DNA of 64,000 nucleotides from Canna indica (taxonomy: Eukaryota; Streptophyta; Magnoliopsida; Zingiberales; Cannaceae): positions 66,785,501 through 66,849,500 of the forward strand of contig CP136896.1 of assembly GCA_034359265.1 (NCBI GenBank), given 5' to 3'. Positions 11,849-23,192 of the stretch are shown in pieces. The notes beneath the pieces were generated by a model that saw only the letters and a list, made by a program, of their open reading frames with translations, was not told where the DNA came from and ran no database searches. Numbering within the stretch: position 1 is the first letter of the stretch; each line of letters starts with the position of its first letter. A program made the translations under genes and the position numbers.

Positions 11849-14233
11849 TTACCCTCGCTTGTTTGCATAGTCATCAGGTTCATCATTGTCGTCCTTAAAA
11901 TTGTCCTCTGTAAGACCATCCTGATTGTCATTACCATAGGCACCACCATTGCTGCTAAAGTTGCTGTTATATTGGCTTGCATTGCCACCATATTCAGATG
12001 ATCCACTCCCAGCAAAGCCATCAAAGCCACCACTGCCTCCACTATTACCACCATAAGCTCCCACATTTCCTCCATAACCTCCGCCGCCATAGCCACCACC
12101 TCCAGCACCATAGTTGCCACCTCCACCGCCATAGCCACTGCCACCACCACCACCACCACCATAGCCGCCGCCGCCGCCACCACCATAACCACCACGGAAA
12201 CCACCCGTTCTATCAGTAGCATAGTTAACTCTTACCATCCGGCCATGAAGGTCCTGATAAAGAAATGAATCATTATAGAGACCACATCAGTCAATGGAGC
12301 CTACATTTTGGACCAAGTATTATGCATCTTCATTTTTGGGAAAATTTCTTCTATACATCAATTACAGATTCAAGAAAACATTTAAATAGGATAACCTGAG
12401 AGTCCCAATCTGACCCAACCCAACTTGGTCTGACTCCTAGTAGTTGAGCTCAATTTCATAAAAATCAATTGAATCAAGTAAAACTGGATTAAAATCCAAA
12501 GATTAATTTACTGAATTTAGAAATGACCAGTACAGAGAAGGCGTTAATTCAGAACAAGTAAAGGTAACCATTATTTGGTTTAGCATTTGGGTCATTGGCA
12601 TAATAGCTTTCATGACTACTAATTCCCTTTCCAGAAGTTATCTCATCAAATAGAATGTCTGAGCAGCATGCAAAGACTAAGAGAAAAAGCAATAACATGA
12701 CAATGTTGATATAATAACATACACATAATATCTTGATGCAACTTAAAAGATCGGCAAAGCAATCAACTACGACTGCTCACTTGACCTATGAGGCAATAAA
12801 TAATTGCATTCTTAACCGACACTAACTGCCTCCACATATAATGCATGAAGATTCTAAAAGTTCAATGCTCATGCATTAGCACTAGACTAATATCACATCA
12901 TTGCAATTAAATACTCAACATTTTCCTTTAGAATTCTAAATTAACTTCTTTAAATAAACTTGGTATCCACCTACACCAAATAACATGGACGAAGATAGAA
13001 TAAATACTATACAAGGCTCTAGTTAATGCAATTTGCAGAGGATCAAATATAAAACAGGCTAATGGCATCATGCTCCAAGAACCTATTCATTAGCTCTTGG
13101 TCTCTTGCATAGTTTAAAAAAATGATCCATGTGGCCACATATGTGTTGGTTGACCAAAACTGCATAGCATATGCAATATATATAGTCTAGCCAATTCAGT
13201 GCTTTCCTAATATATTTCTATTTTCAATAAAATATATTCGCTATTATCATTTTCATCCAGATGCACAAACTTGGCATTGTCTAGTTGAAGTTCTGCAGCA
13301 AACATTACATTTAAACTTGGACCGGCTGATGTCTTTCTTTAAATTTGGTCCTATATAGGCAATTTAACTTGTTATTGATTTATATGGTTTTTCTTATAAT
13401 AACACATGGATTGTTCATATAACATTTGTATAATACATCACAAAGTAGATTGTTGTTCAATTTAGAAGCAAAGTGTCATATAAATTCTTTCATACATCAA
13501 TGAATCCAAGGTTAATTGTTGTTTCAAATAGACTATCAGAAAAAATCATATTATCAAAATGTGCATGTGAAATAACACGATATCTCAGTATAGAATAATT
13601 AGATCTACAAACAGACATCAGAAATTTGAATTGATAGCATAGAAATACATTTAATCAACAAGCATTCAATTTCTTCAGGAAAGTGGTTTGTCAAAGTTAT
13701 TGTAGATCTCATGTGTTATACTGTTAAGCAGTAAGCTTTAATCACAAGTTATCAGCACTCCAATTATATTGTTAAAAATCATGAACATAGTACCTTTCCA
13801 TCCATGCCACTGATGGCAGCAGATGCCTCTTCGGCTGAAGTAAATGTCACAAAGCCAAAACCTCTAGACCTACCAGTGTCACGATCCATGATAACCCTAG
13901 CTGCAAAGAAAAAAGATGTCAGCTTCTAAGACCAGAAACTGCAGAATGGACACACGATCACACAATACACACCTTCAACAACTTCACCATAACTAGTAAA
14001 TGCTTCCCTCAAGCCCTGGTCATCAGTACCATAAGATATTCCTGAAAACAAAAAATAGGTATATCACAAACTGGATAGATATGAAGGGTTTCCATGAAGA
14101 AATTAACCAACAAGTGTGACATACCTCCTACAAATACTTTTGAGGATGACATGCATCTTATCGCTTGATATAGAGATGGACTGGAAGTTGCAGCTTTCTT
14201 TAGAATATTTCCAATTCTATTGGCAAAAGCCAT
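11849..14233 (-). CDS. GR-RBP: Glycine-rich RNA-binding protein with N-terminal RRM, mitochondrial type
   Basis: Four coding exons, 14125-14233, 13973-14041, 13794-13900 and 11849-12253, join in frame into 229 residues. Residues 1-31 ([18 protein letters not shown] and on) are rich in Arg/Lys/Ser/Ala without acids, like the presequence of mitochondrial GR-RBPs. The RRM covers about 31-110, with RNP2 KVFVGG(I)SYG, the helix [17 protein letters not shown] and RNP1 RGFGFVTF; it ends with [15 protein letters not shown]. From about residue 114 a Gly/Tyr-rich tail follows (GGYGG repeats), then an Asn/Asp-rich acidic end finishing DDYANKRG. Proteins of this class bind organelle or nuclear RNA, and some act in cold response or RNA editing; which applies here is not visible. 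A 5'UTR intron (14242-16670) precedes the start codon. Localisation is inferred from the N-terminus only. Confidence 0.92.
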
Positions 14234-14241
14234 AGCAAAAC

Positions 14242-16670
14242 CTACAATAATGAAAAACAGAAGTATAAGGGTTCAACAAGCATTAACAAGTTTGAATTGC
14301 ATCATATGAACTAAAGGGGTTTCCTATATGAAACAAAAACCCTAACTTCAAGCAGAGTATATTGTTTGTCATCAGGATGCAAGATCAAATCAATGACAAT
14401 CTTAAGAGGTTTTGGCAAATGACATACTTTCCAAGCTTCATCGAAGACAAATGCCAACTCTAACCCACCACCATTTATGGTCACATGAATACAGCAATCA
14501 CAAGTGCAAAGGTCACTGAATACTAACATCTTGTTCATATTCACAGAACCATGGCGCAATTACCATGATTGATCAGAAAATGATGCAACTCAACATGCTG
14601 GAAGAGCAATATTACCCAAAATAATTTATAACTACGACATCAAGTTTAAGAATGCAAGGCAATGTTGCCACTTTTTGCTCTACTAGCTAAGACCAAAACA
14701 AAAGGTTCATATTTGATTCGAAATTTGTTATCATCAACTACTATAAGAATAGAAGCATTGGTGAAAACTTAGAAAGGTAAAGTCCTTTAGGTTAGACACA
14801 CAAACCAAGAAGCATGTACATATAGTTAAACCCAAAAAGGGATGCAACAATAAATATCAATAAAGATACTCAGTGTTCCTTCAGAAAAAAACTTTTATGC
14901 ATTGTAAAAACATGTATAACAATTAAAATTCTCAATTTACATCGTTTTCTAGTTAATCAACTACAAAAGGTGACTTGTAATAGTAGTGCACGACTCTGCT
15001 AATATGAAATCAGCTAAAATGTTCATAAAAGAGCTCACTCACACAAAAATAATTGAAGCTTAAATCTGTTGATAACAAATTCTTAAAAACCTAAGGTAGT
15101 AATATTTTGCTTAGTGTTTGCTTATGAACTCACCAGAAACAATGTTCAATAGCAACTTTCAACCCTTCACTAACTGTGAATTGGATAACAACAAAGCAAT
15201 GACCCAAATAACAATTTAAGCTGCCCAAGTAGTGTCTTCATAGACTGTTGAACCCCGGACCACATACAGTACAAACAGAGAAGGTGGAAGGAGTCATCTA
15301 AAGTCTATCAACATTACTTGAATCATCTCAAAACCTAAACATCTCCGGACACTCCCAGAATAGTTAAACATCTCAAATAGAAAAACCAACTTGAGAGGAA
15401 TCTAAGGTGCTGTTTGGTTAGCGAAAATTATTTTCTGGTCTGGTTTCAGTGAAACTGAAAACTTGGTTTCGAAAACTTGGTTTTGGTTTCTAGTTTTCAA
15501 TTTTCTGAAAACGCGTTTGGTTAATAAAAACAACATCAGTTTTAGTTAATTGAAATCAGTAAATATTTATTTGATTATAAAAAATAATATTAATTTTCTT
15601 TGAACATTTTTAGTAATAATTAAATGTTTAGTTAGTTTACAAAATTAAATATTTGTTAATATGGTTACAAAATATTTAAGTGATTTAATTAATAAAGTTA
15701 TTGGTAATTTAAGATTTTTTTGTTCAATTAGATATAAAAATTAATTAATAGTTATTATAAAATTTCAAAAAAAAATAAGTCCAATGATCTAAAATTAGGT
15801 TTGATTAAATTATAAATAGACCAACTTTAAGAAAATTGAATTATTTAAAATTTGGGTTTGAGTCAATTAGATATAAATTGGTTTAATTATTTTATAAATT
15901 TAAGATAAAAGTTTGAGTTAAAAATGATGATTTTTATTTTTATTTTTAAAAATTCGATATAGTTTGATTTATTTTTAAATTAATTAATTTTATAAAAAAA
16001 TATTTATAATTATAAAGTTGTCACAGTATTTTGATAACGAAACCGACAGTCTCGAAACCACAGAAAACAACATTCTGTTGTTTTCATTTTTATTAAGAAA
16101 ACTATTTTCGTTTTCATTCTGGTTTTGATTCAGTTTCACGAAAACACTAAACCAAATACGTTTCCGTAAGCAGTTTTGGTTTCAGTCATAAAAACAGACT
16201 TGATTTCGCTAACCAAACAGGCCCTAAGTGATATGAAATCAACTTGAAGCCTTACAAAAATTAAGATTAATTGACAAAATACGGTGGCTAATAATCGCCA
16301 ACCATCGCAGTTGGGGAACTGAATGAAGACCAGGATCACAAAGAAAATTACACCGGGTTACCATTCAAACAAAAACTTCATGGATGACCTTTCGTGTAAG
16401 TTAGACGAGCAGAACAAACGCGTCAGATCCAGAAAAATAAACCACAGGAAACAGTCGTTTTCAGCGATAAAAGGAGCTCAAGCGTTGGGGTTTAGGCAAA
16501 ACTATTACGATAAAGATAAAAATGATATTATTCGATTGAAGTTCGATGATTTCTTCCGGGAAAGTAGACGATGAAGCATATGAAAAGGCGGTTCCGAACG
16601 AAAATAATGAAATCGATCGTCCTCGACGGCGGAAGAGAATTATCGATAGGGTTTAGGGGAAATTTGGTAC
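14242..16670 (-). other. 5'UTR intron of the glycine-rich RRM gene, with probable leader exon up to about 16740
   Basis: On the minus strand a GC-richer leader-like segment ends AG|GTACC at 16671, and an acceptor TGTAG lies at 14242, eight bases before the start codon. This gives a 2429-bp leader intron. Long leader introns are common in plant RRM genes. It contains a PIF/Harbinger element. The assignment comes from splice signals only; transcript data would be needed to fix the transcription start. Confidence 0.6.
15406..16224. mobile_element. PIF/Harbinger (Tourist-like) non-autonomous element, 819 bp
   Basis: Terminal inverted repeats GGTGCTGTTTGGTTAGCGAAA and, at the other end reversed, GGGCCTGTTTGGTTAGCGAAA. 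The element is flanked on both sides by TAA (15403-15405 and 16225-16227), the target duplication of this superfamily. The interior is AT-rich and non-coding, and the subterminal segments are also inverted copies. It lies in the leader intron of the RRM gene. Confidence 0.85.
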
Positions 16671-16744
16671 CTTCTCGAAAGCCTGGCGACCGCTCCGCTT
16701 TGTCGACGCTTAGAACCCTAGGTCCGGGAAGGGTTTAAGAAAAG

Positions 16745-19700
16745 ACACTGGCCTCGCTCCGTATATACTCTGCTTAGTGTGATTGTGTCCGTCCATTCTG
16801 AAGTGACTGTAGATTACAGCCGTTGGATGCAATATCGTCAAATAGGAAAGGGATAATGGAGGGTTTTTTTTGTTTTTGTTAATCTGGTAGAATTTTCTTT
16901 ATTTTGTTTTTCTAGAAATGTACAGGGAGTGCCTCTTAGCCCAAATCTTTTACGTTTTTGCATTTTCAGCCCTTCTGCTATTCTTAATTTTATGATATTT
17001 GATTGAATCAAATATACGAGAAATAAAATACTATTTATTATTATTATTTTTTAATAAAAATAAAAAATTATAATAGATTATCATGAATCGAACTCTAATC
17101 TCTAGAATCTTTTTATTTTCTTATTTGAATGCAACTTGTGGACAAAAAATAGTTGAAAGTAGATCATAAAGAATAAATAAGAAATGAAATTCATCATAAA
17201 TAATAAATACTATTTTTTATCTCAATCCAAAAAATACTATTCTACATGAATGGATGATATTATTTTTTACCCATCTCAAAAGATATTATTTCTCATGAAT
17301 ATTTTTTAATATTATCTTTCAATAATTATATATTATATAAAAATATAAAAAATAAGTTATTAAATTAATTTTAATAAATAATTATTAGTTTATTATTAAT
17401 TATTATTTTATTAATAGTGTATATTTTAAAATATGTTTATTATTTAAAAAAACAAAAAAAAACAAAAAATAATAATAATAAAATTTAATCAATTATTTTA
17501 CATTAATTTATATTATTGTTATGTTGTTATTAATTATAATAAATTATTACATGATTTATCATAAGTTTAAAAAAGTATTTTAATAATTTTTCTTTTTATT
17601 CATCGTCTATTTTTATACAAAATAAATAAAATAATATTATTCATTATCTATTTCTAATGTCAACCAAAGATAATATTATTTATTATTTATATTATTTCTA
17701 ATTTATTTTTATTATTTATTTATTTATATTTCTTATTATTTTATTTCATCCAACCAAAAACTTTTTTATTATTGCATATCAAAATCAATGGAATAATATA
17801 GTGTGGAGCCGGATTGTAAACTCATAATTGATGTTTTGTTGAGGAAAAGTTCAACTCCTTGCCATACCTAAGAGTTGTTTGAGAACATCTGTTCTTGCTG
17901 TCTAATTTTCACTATGTTGTATTCTCCTTCTCAGATCCATCAATGAAACTGCTCATTGGGCAAGAAATCGGTTCGAACCCAAAAAAAGACTTTGATTTGG
18001 GCTACTGTTCGGCATCCTGATCTGAACCTTTATATTTTGGATGTTGACTTTTTGCTCCCTTTAAGGGTAATAAAGTAGTTTTTATTTTTCCTCCGGAGGA
18101 GTTTTCTTTGTTTTTTGCGTATAAAAATTATTTTGTTTTCATTTTATTTTATTTTTCCTTTAATTTGATCAAAAAAACACTTTTGAACTCGAAGAACATG
18201 TACTTGTGCAAGCTATATCTTTGGTTTAGCTAACAAAGCTCAAATTGGCTCAAATTGTGGATGAACAGATCATTCTTATCAATAATGGCATGTCAAAAGG
18301 TACAAAAATATATATTTTTTTAATTAAATAATTAGCTAGGCAAATATATTTTAAAAATATGCATTAAAAATATACTTAATTTTATTAGCTAATGGAGTAT
18401 TAGATGATATGAAATTTGGCAGGAAATTTTTTTGGCATCTACTCGAATTATTCTTAATTTTTAAGAATCCACCAAGTTCATTAACTTATTCGGTTTGACA
18501 TTTCTTTACTTGAACTAAGTAACCAAAGTTTCAATTAGGGACTTTGATAAAAAATTTGTAAGTGTAACCAAAGTTTCAATTAGGGATTTGATCAAAAATT
18601 TATAAGTGGGTAATTTGTTTGTTAAATTGATGTCAAAATGATGATAAATGTATTATCTATTGAAATCGATCAATAAAACAATTATTTGTCAAAACAAATA
18701 TCAAACTATCATAACTGCTTTGGTTATCTATTTATTGTATCACTAGTTAGAGACTTTTACTCTTATATACATTTTAATACATAAGAAACTTCATATTTAA
18801 CCTATTGAAATTTATAGACTTAAAAAATTAAATTTGGGTGTTAATTATAATTATACTAGCATATAGTGACATTTGTCAAAAGTCATAAGTGGTATATATA
18901 TAACCTCACATTTGACATGTTTGTGAAGTTCATAAATCTAAAAAAAAAGAAAAAAGCAAAAAGAAGTTCATAAATCTAAACACTTAATCGAGTGTTAATT
19001 GTAATTATATAAAAATCTAAACAAGATCGGTTAGCAAACAAAACAACAAAACACAATAAAACACACACGATTTATGTGGTTTCGGACAACGATGTGTCGT
19101 TCGCAAATCTTCACTATTCGCAACAATTAAGTACAAAAAAATCTTAACCTTGTACAATGTCTCTCATTGTCGAATTTTCTTTCTAACCCTAAAAATACAT
19201 GATAACCCTAAACAAATCAGTTACACCATAACAAGTTAGATAGCATGAACCTAGGCATAGCAATATGTGTTGAGCCTGAGTTATCTAGTTAGGTCGGCCC
19301 AGCCCAAACAATTGTGCCCAACCTGGCCAGGTCGACCCAATAAATATTCAGGCATGAATCATCGGCTCGACACTGTACGAATAATAACGGGCCGGCCTAT
19401 TTAGCCCAATATTACGAGAGAGAAAATTAACTGGGTTGAATCGACTTATCAAGCCAATCCGGCCCAATAGTCCGGTAACTAACATATTTAAAACACATTA
19501 ATACCCCGACCCCAATAGTGTTTATCGAGCTATTGGGCCGGGCCGGCCCAATAGCACTTGACCTGACCCGACACATTAAGGGTTCGGGCCTTATCAGGAC
19601 GGTTCGATAACGGTCCGAGCACGATAATTAATACTCAGCCCGAACTCTATTTTATGGAGTTGGACCTAAAATTGCCAGGTCTACCCACTACCCATAATAG

Positions 19701-20321
19701 TGTCAGGCTGACTGTGCAAAGGAGTAAACATTCATGAACTTTGATGAGCATGAAAAGAGTATAATTAGTGAACTTGATGATTTCAGAGAGATGGGAAGCA
19801 TCCATGTATTTATCATTTACATCTGGATCATTTAGCTTTACTGTAACATTAATTTGTAACTTCATCAATGAAATTTTTTGTTCTTCCTTTGTGCACAGGA
19901 TTCTTCTAATTCCGACCTTTTATATCACATACAAAATCCATGTTGTCTCGAGAAAACAATATTAAAAGAGTATGTGCGAGGTTATGAATTGTGATTTCTC
20001 ATAATTGCATTTTACTGGGCTTATTTGCTAATTTGTTTAAAATATGACAAGGAAAACATAAAACACAACTAATGAAAATGCCGGGGTCGAAGATAAAATG
20101 ATATGAAGTGACAAAAAATGGCGGCGCATATAAATATTAAAGGAACAGATGTACAACCTAGAAGTCCACAACTTGGATATGCATGTACAATTCATATTTA
20201 TCTTCAATAAGAAAGCATCATAAAGCTTAATGGATATCGTGAACAGAATTCAAGTTCCCGGAAAGGAAACAAGTAGAGAAGAAATTACAAGATGGCGAGG
20301 AGGCGTTCAGGGCAATATGCC
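16745..20321. other. AT-rich intergenic DNA with degraded repeats
   Basis: Very AT-rich from 16980 to 17790 (many ATTATT/AATAAA runs). A short direct duplication lies at about 18515-18600 (TAACCAAAGTTTCAATTAGG twice). A fragment at 19040-19160 resembles sequence often found in plant retroelement LTRs. From 19290 to 19640 lies a GC-richer stretch with GGGCCGGCC-type inverted motifs, perhaps a dead transposon. No gene was recognised. The last 200 bases are probably the 3'UTR side of the AFP gene. Confidence 0.5.
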
Positions 20322-22600
20322 TCATTGGAGGGTTGCCGGAGAAGGGCAGACGACGATATGCTTCATCGGGTTGTCGACGTCACCACCTCCCGCATGCTTT
20401 ACAAACTCAGCGGGGGTGAGAAAGCTGCCATGGCAGACGCATACTATTCTTACTTCTTCTCGCTTTTTGTATCTGTATAGGAAGCCCTCAATTCTTCTTC
20501 CATTTGGACCATCTCCTCTTGTAAACACACATGGCATCTCTCCCATCATGTTCCTCTCCAAATTTCCATCATTGGATTCAATGGAGACATTCCTCGCCTC
20601 TGAAGTAGAAGGGGCACTACCAGCCTCGTGACCAGAAGCTGAGTGATCTGTGGAGTTCATGAAATCTGCATTATTCTTAGGCAGGTGGAAATCCTGACAC
20701 AAGAACTAGACATACATTTCTTATTCTCTTCTCTTTTTTTCGTTTTGTTAATGAACATAAAGGTGTTGACAGTGAGAAATACTACTGGAACATTGTCATT
20801 CAGCGACAGCTATGTTTTTTGCTTTTAAAACTAATTATTGATTTTATGATGAACAAACCAGGCAAACACCAAAAGATATCGTGCTGAAACGCTGACACTT
20901 TCTAGGGAAAAGTGATACACTGCATTCCTACTCCCCCAACAAGGTTGATGAGTAATGGTAGCTTGCCTACTTAGTAGAATAACTAAGTGCAATTAAAGCA
21001 ATACATGTGAGCAGTCAAACTATAGCTATTCTTTTCAAGAAAATCAAATCAGTACAGCTCTTAGCAAAGTGCAACCATCATATGATAAGGGGCACTAAAG
21101 ATAAACTAATTATATATTGACAAAAGGATAAAAAGAATTGTCTTGACTACTCAATCGAAGCATATTTAGAAAATGATATGTGAATCTACAATTGAGAAGG
21201 TGCAACTTGACAATACAACTCATGATATGATATGAAAAGACTACAGAAACTCTTTTGTCACTAGCAGTGATGTATGCAAGGCAAATCCAAGCAAAAAAGA
21301 TGAAATCCTTATTACTACTTTTGAAGAAGTATAATTAGAAAATGACATAGAGAATCTATGATGAAAAGGCAACAATTGTCATTAGCACTAATGATTTAAG
21401 TATCCCATGAAGAATGATGTATATATCCTGATTTATAAAATGCAAATGTCTTTGTTTGAGGGAGGAAAATGCCCATTATGACAGTTTAGATACATTTCTA
21501 GCTATAGGAGTTGTGGTTGCTAGCTAGATCATGAGCTTGAGCATGCACCAAAATGAAAGTAAATGCTTAACTTCTTGGACTATATACTCCAAAAAGAAAG
21601 TTCTATGAGGAATGTGGGCTGCCCCAGACTTAAATGCCTGACTCCTCTTTTATTTTGGCTTAAATGACTCTTACTCTTGTACTTGCAAGTTTCAAGGTAT
21701 CATGAATATAACCCACCAAAGACTGAAAAACTAATCAGCTTTGATAGAAAAGAATACTAGCAAAAAGCAATTCAAGCACTCACAAATTGCATATATTTCT
21801 GTCTATCAAGCATTATCATATATACTTAAACCTCTATCAACCCTTAAGCCACACTATTTCCAACACAAGTAAATTGCTCATTAATGAACATACAATTCAT
21901 CAATAAGATCGATTATGGAGAGAAGCAGAATTCTCAGCTAGGATATATTAGTACCTTTAGTAGGTAGGTTTTCGAACTCAGAAGGACCCTGTGATGCAGC
22001 AGACCCCTGCACCGCCGCTGTCGCTCTGCTTTTAGATCTAGCCCATGCTGGCAGTCCCGGCGGAATGGCTATATTGAGTACCCCTCTGAACTGGCACCCG
22101 ATAGGAAGATCGAGGCGGGCGTTGATGGTCATGGGAGTCGCAAGAGTCTTCTTCCCTCCGTCCGTATCGTCATCCGACCTTGCAGCACCTAATTTGATCG
22201 AATTCCTTTTCGACAATCTCTTCCTTTTCGCCTCCAACCTTCTCAGGCTCTGCAACTCCTTCCTCTTCCTTCTTTCCTCATCCGCCTCTGACGGCAACGA
22301 AATCGTCCTCACGAGGTTCCGGGGCACTGATGGGAACTCTATCTCCCTCGGAAACGAGGAGAAGGACGCGATGGAAGACGATCGGACCAGCTTTTTCCCT
22401 TCCGGATCCACCCCGAAGCATCCACCGAGGGAGAGACCGAGGTTAAGGTTGAGCTCAACCTCCTCGGGCTCCCCTCCCAAGGCCTCCCGCTGCTCGCCGG
22501 AGAAGCTCTCTCCGCTCAGCCTACGAAGCAAATCTCTTGGAAAGCTCTCGATAGCCGACGGCGGGATCTCCAGCTTCCCCTCCGCCGCTTCTGCTTCCAT
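20322..22600 (-). CDS. AFP: Ninja-family / ABI-five-binding protein (AFP), EAR-motif repressor
   Basis: AFP/NINJA proteins recruit TOPLESS-type co-repressors to ABI5-like or JAZ complexes in the nucleus and dampen ABA or jasmonate signalling. Exon 1 is 21955-22600. It starts [15 protein letters not shown]; an upstream in-frame ATG at 22654 gives a hydrophobic extension unlike the family. [12 protein letters not shown] (about 50-61) is the EAR motif, followed by the conserved [18 protein letters not shown] basic block. The last exon, 20322-20693 (123 residues), carries [18 protein letters not shown], then [19 protein letters not shown] and VKHAGGGDV, the conserved C-terminal domain. The two exons do not join in frame directly: exon 1 ends in phase 1 at AAA G, while the last starts in phase 0. 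So a short middle exon of length 3n+2, or another splice site, is implied in 20694-21954, and I could not fix it. Family call is firm; the exact model is incomplete. Confidence 0.88.
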
Positions 22601-23071
22601 TAGAGAGACCAAAAAGAAACGAAAGAGCAAAATAGACGCAAGATTTCTGATCAATATCCAAACTTATCTCACAAGTTTGATATCTCATCGATTCATTTCA
22701 AAACCCAGAATTCAAAATTTAGAAGAAAACAGAAGAAAAAAAGTGCGCGAAAAAAAAGCGGGGAAGACATGCGACGAGAAGAAAACAGAGAAAAGAACAC
22801 GAAAAAAAAATCTTTGAGCCCAAGCATTTGAAAAACTCAAAGAGGAACACATAAAAACTGGATTTTTGAGAGCAGTCGAAGAGGAGCCGCCATTAAAGTG
22901 GAGCAGAAGGAATAGGGAGACAGAGAAGAGGGAGAGTCAGACGGCGGAGGTTTCCGTTCTTTACTGGGGCTTAGTGATCAGGTTGTACGCGATGCCCAAA
23001 ATGCCCCTTCTGGTGCCGTGCGGCGCCGGAGCAGGAGGACACGCGTCAAGCTACTAGAACCATATCGGTCG
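22601..23071 (-). promoter_or_regulatory. AFP leader and proximal promoter region
   Basis: Purine-rich leader-like DNA immediately upstream of the AFP start, with long runs of GAAAA/GAGAA on the plus strand. The plus-strand open frame through it (22065-22817) is antisense to the gene. No TATA box could be assigned with confidence. Confidence 0.4.
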
Positions 23072-23192
23072 CACGTGGCGGAATCGAGCCGCTCAGCGCC
23101 CGCCACGGCTAACTGCGGAGCCGATGACGTGGCATAATGTTGTCCGGTGCGCGCGTGTCGGACAGGGGTTTCTCTGTAGTTCAACACGTGTC
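23072..23192 (-). promoter_or_regulatory. Cluster of three ABRE/G-box-like motifs upstream of AFP
   Basis: CACGTGGC at 23072-23079, TGACGTGGC at 23125-23133 and ACACGTGTC at 23184-23192 lie 470-590 bp upstream of the AFP start codon. ACGTG cores with GGC/GTC flanks are ABA-responsive elements bound by ABI5/ABF bZIP factors. Three in 120 bp fits an ABA-induced feedback repressor. The motifs are seen; regulation is inferred. Confidence 0.55.

Noticed and set aside
11758..12222. 154-codon Met/Val/Ala-rich frame overlapping the Gly-rich exon
   Set aside because: It is an alternative register of the glycine-codon repeat in the RRM protein gene.
20230..20631. 133-codon plus-strand frame
   Set aside because: Antisense to the conserved C-terminal exon of the AFP gene.
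22065..22817. 250-codon plus-strand open frame
   Set aside because: It runs antisense to AFP exon 1 (EAR motif and NLS region), which has clear family similarity. The plus-strand frame is a Ser/Arg-rich shadow of GC-rich coding DNA.
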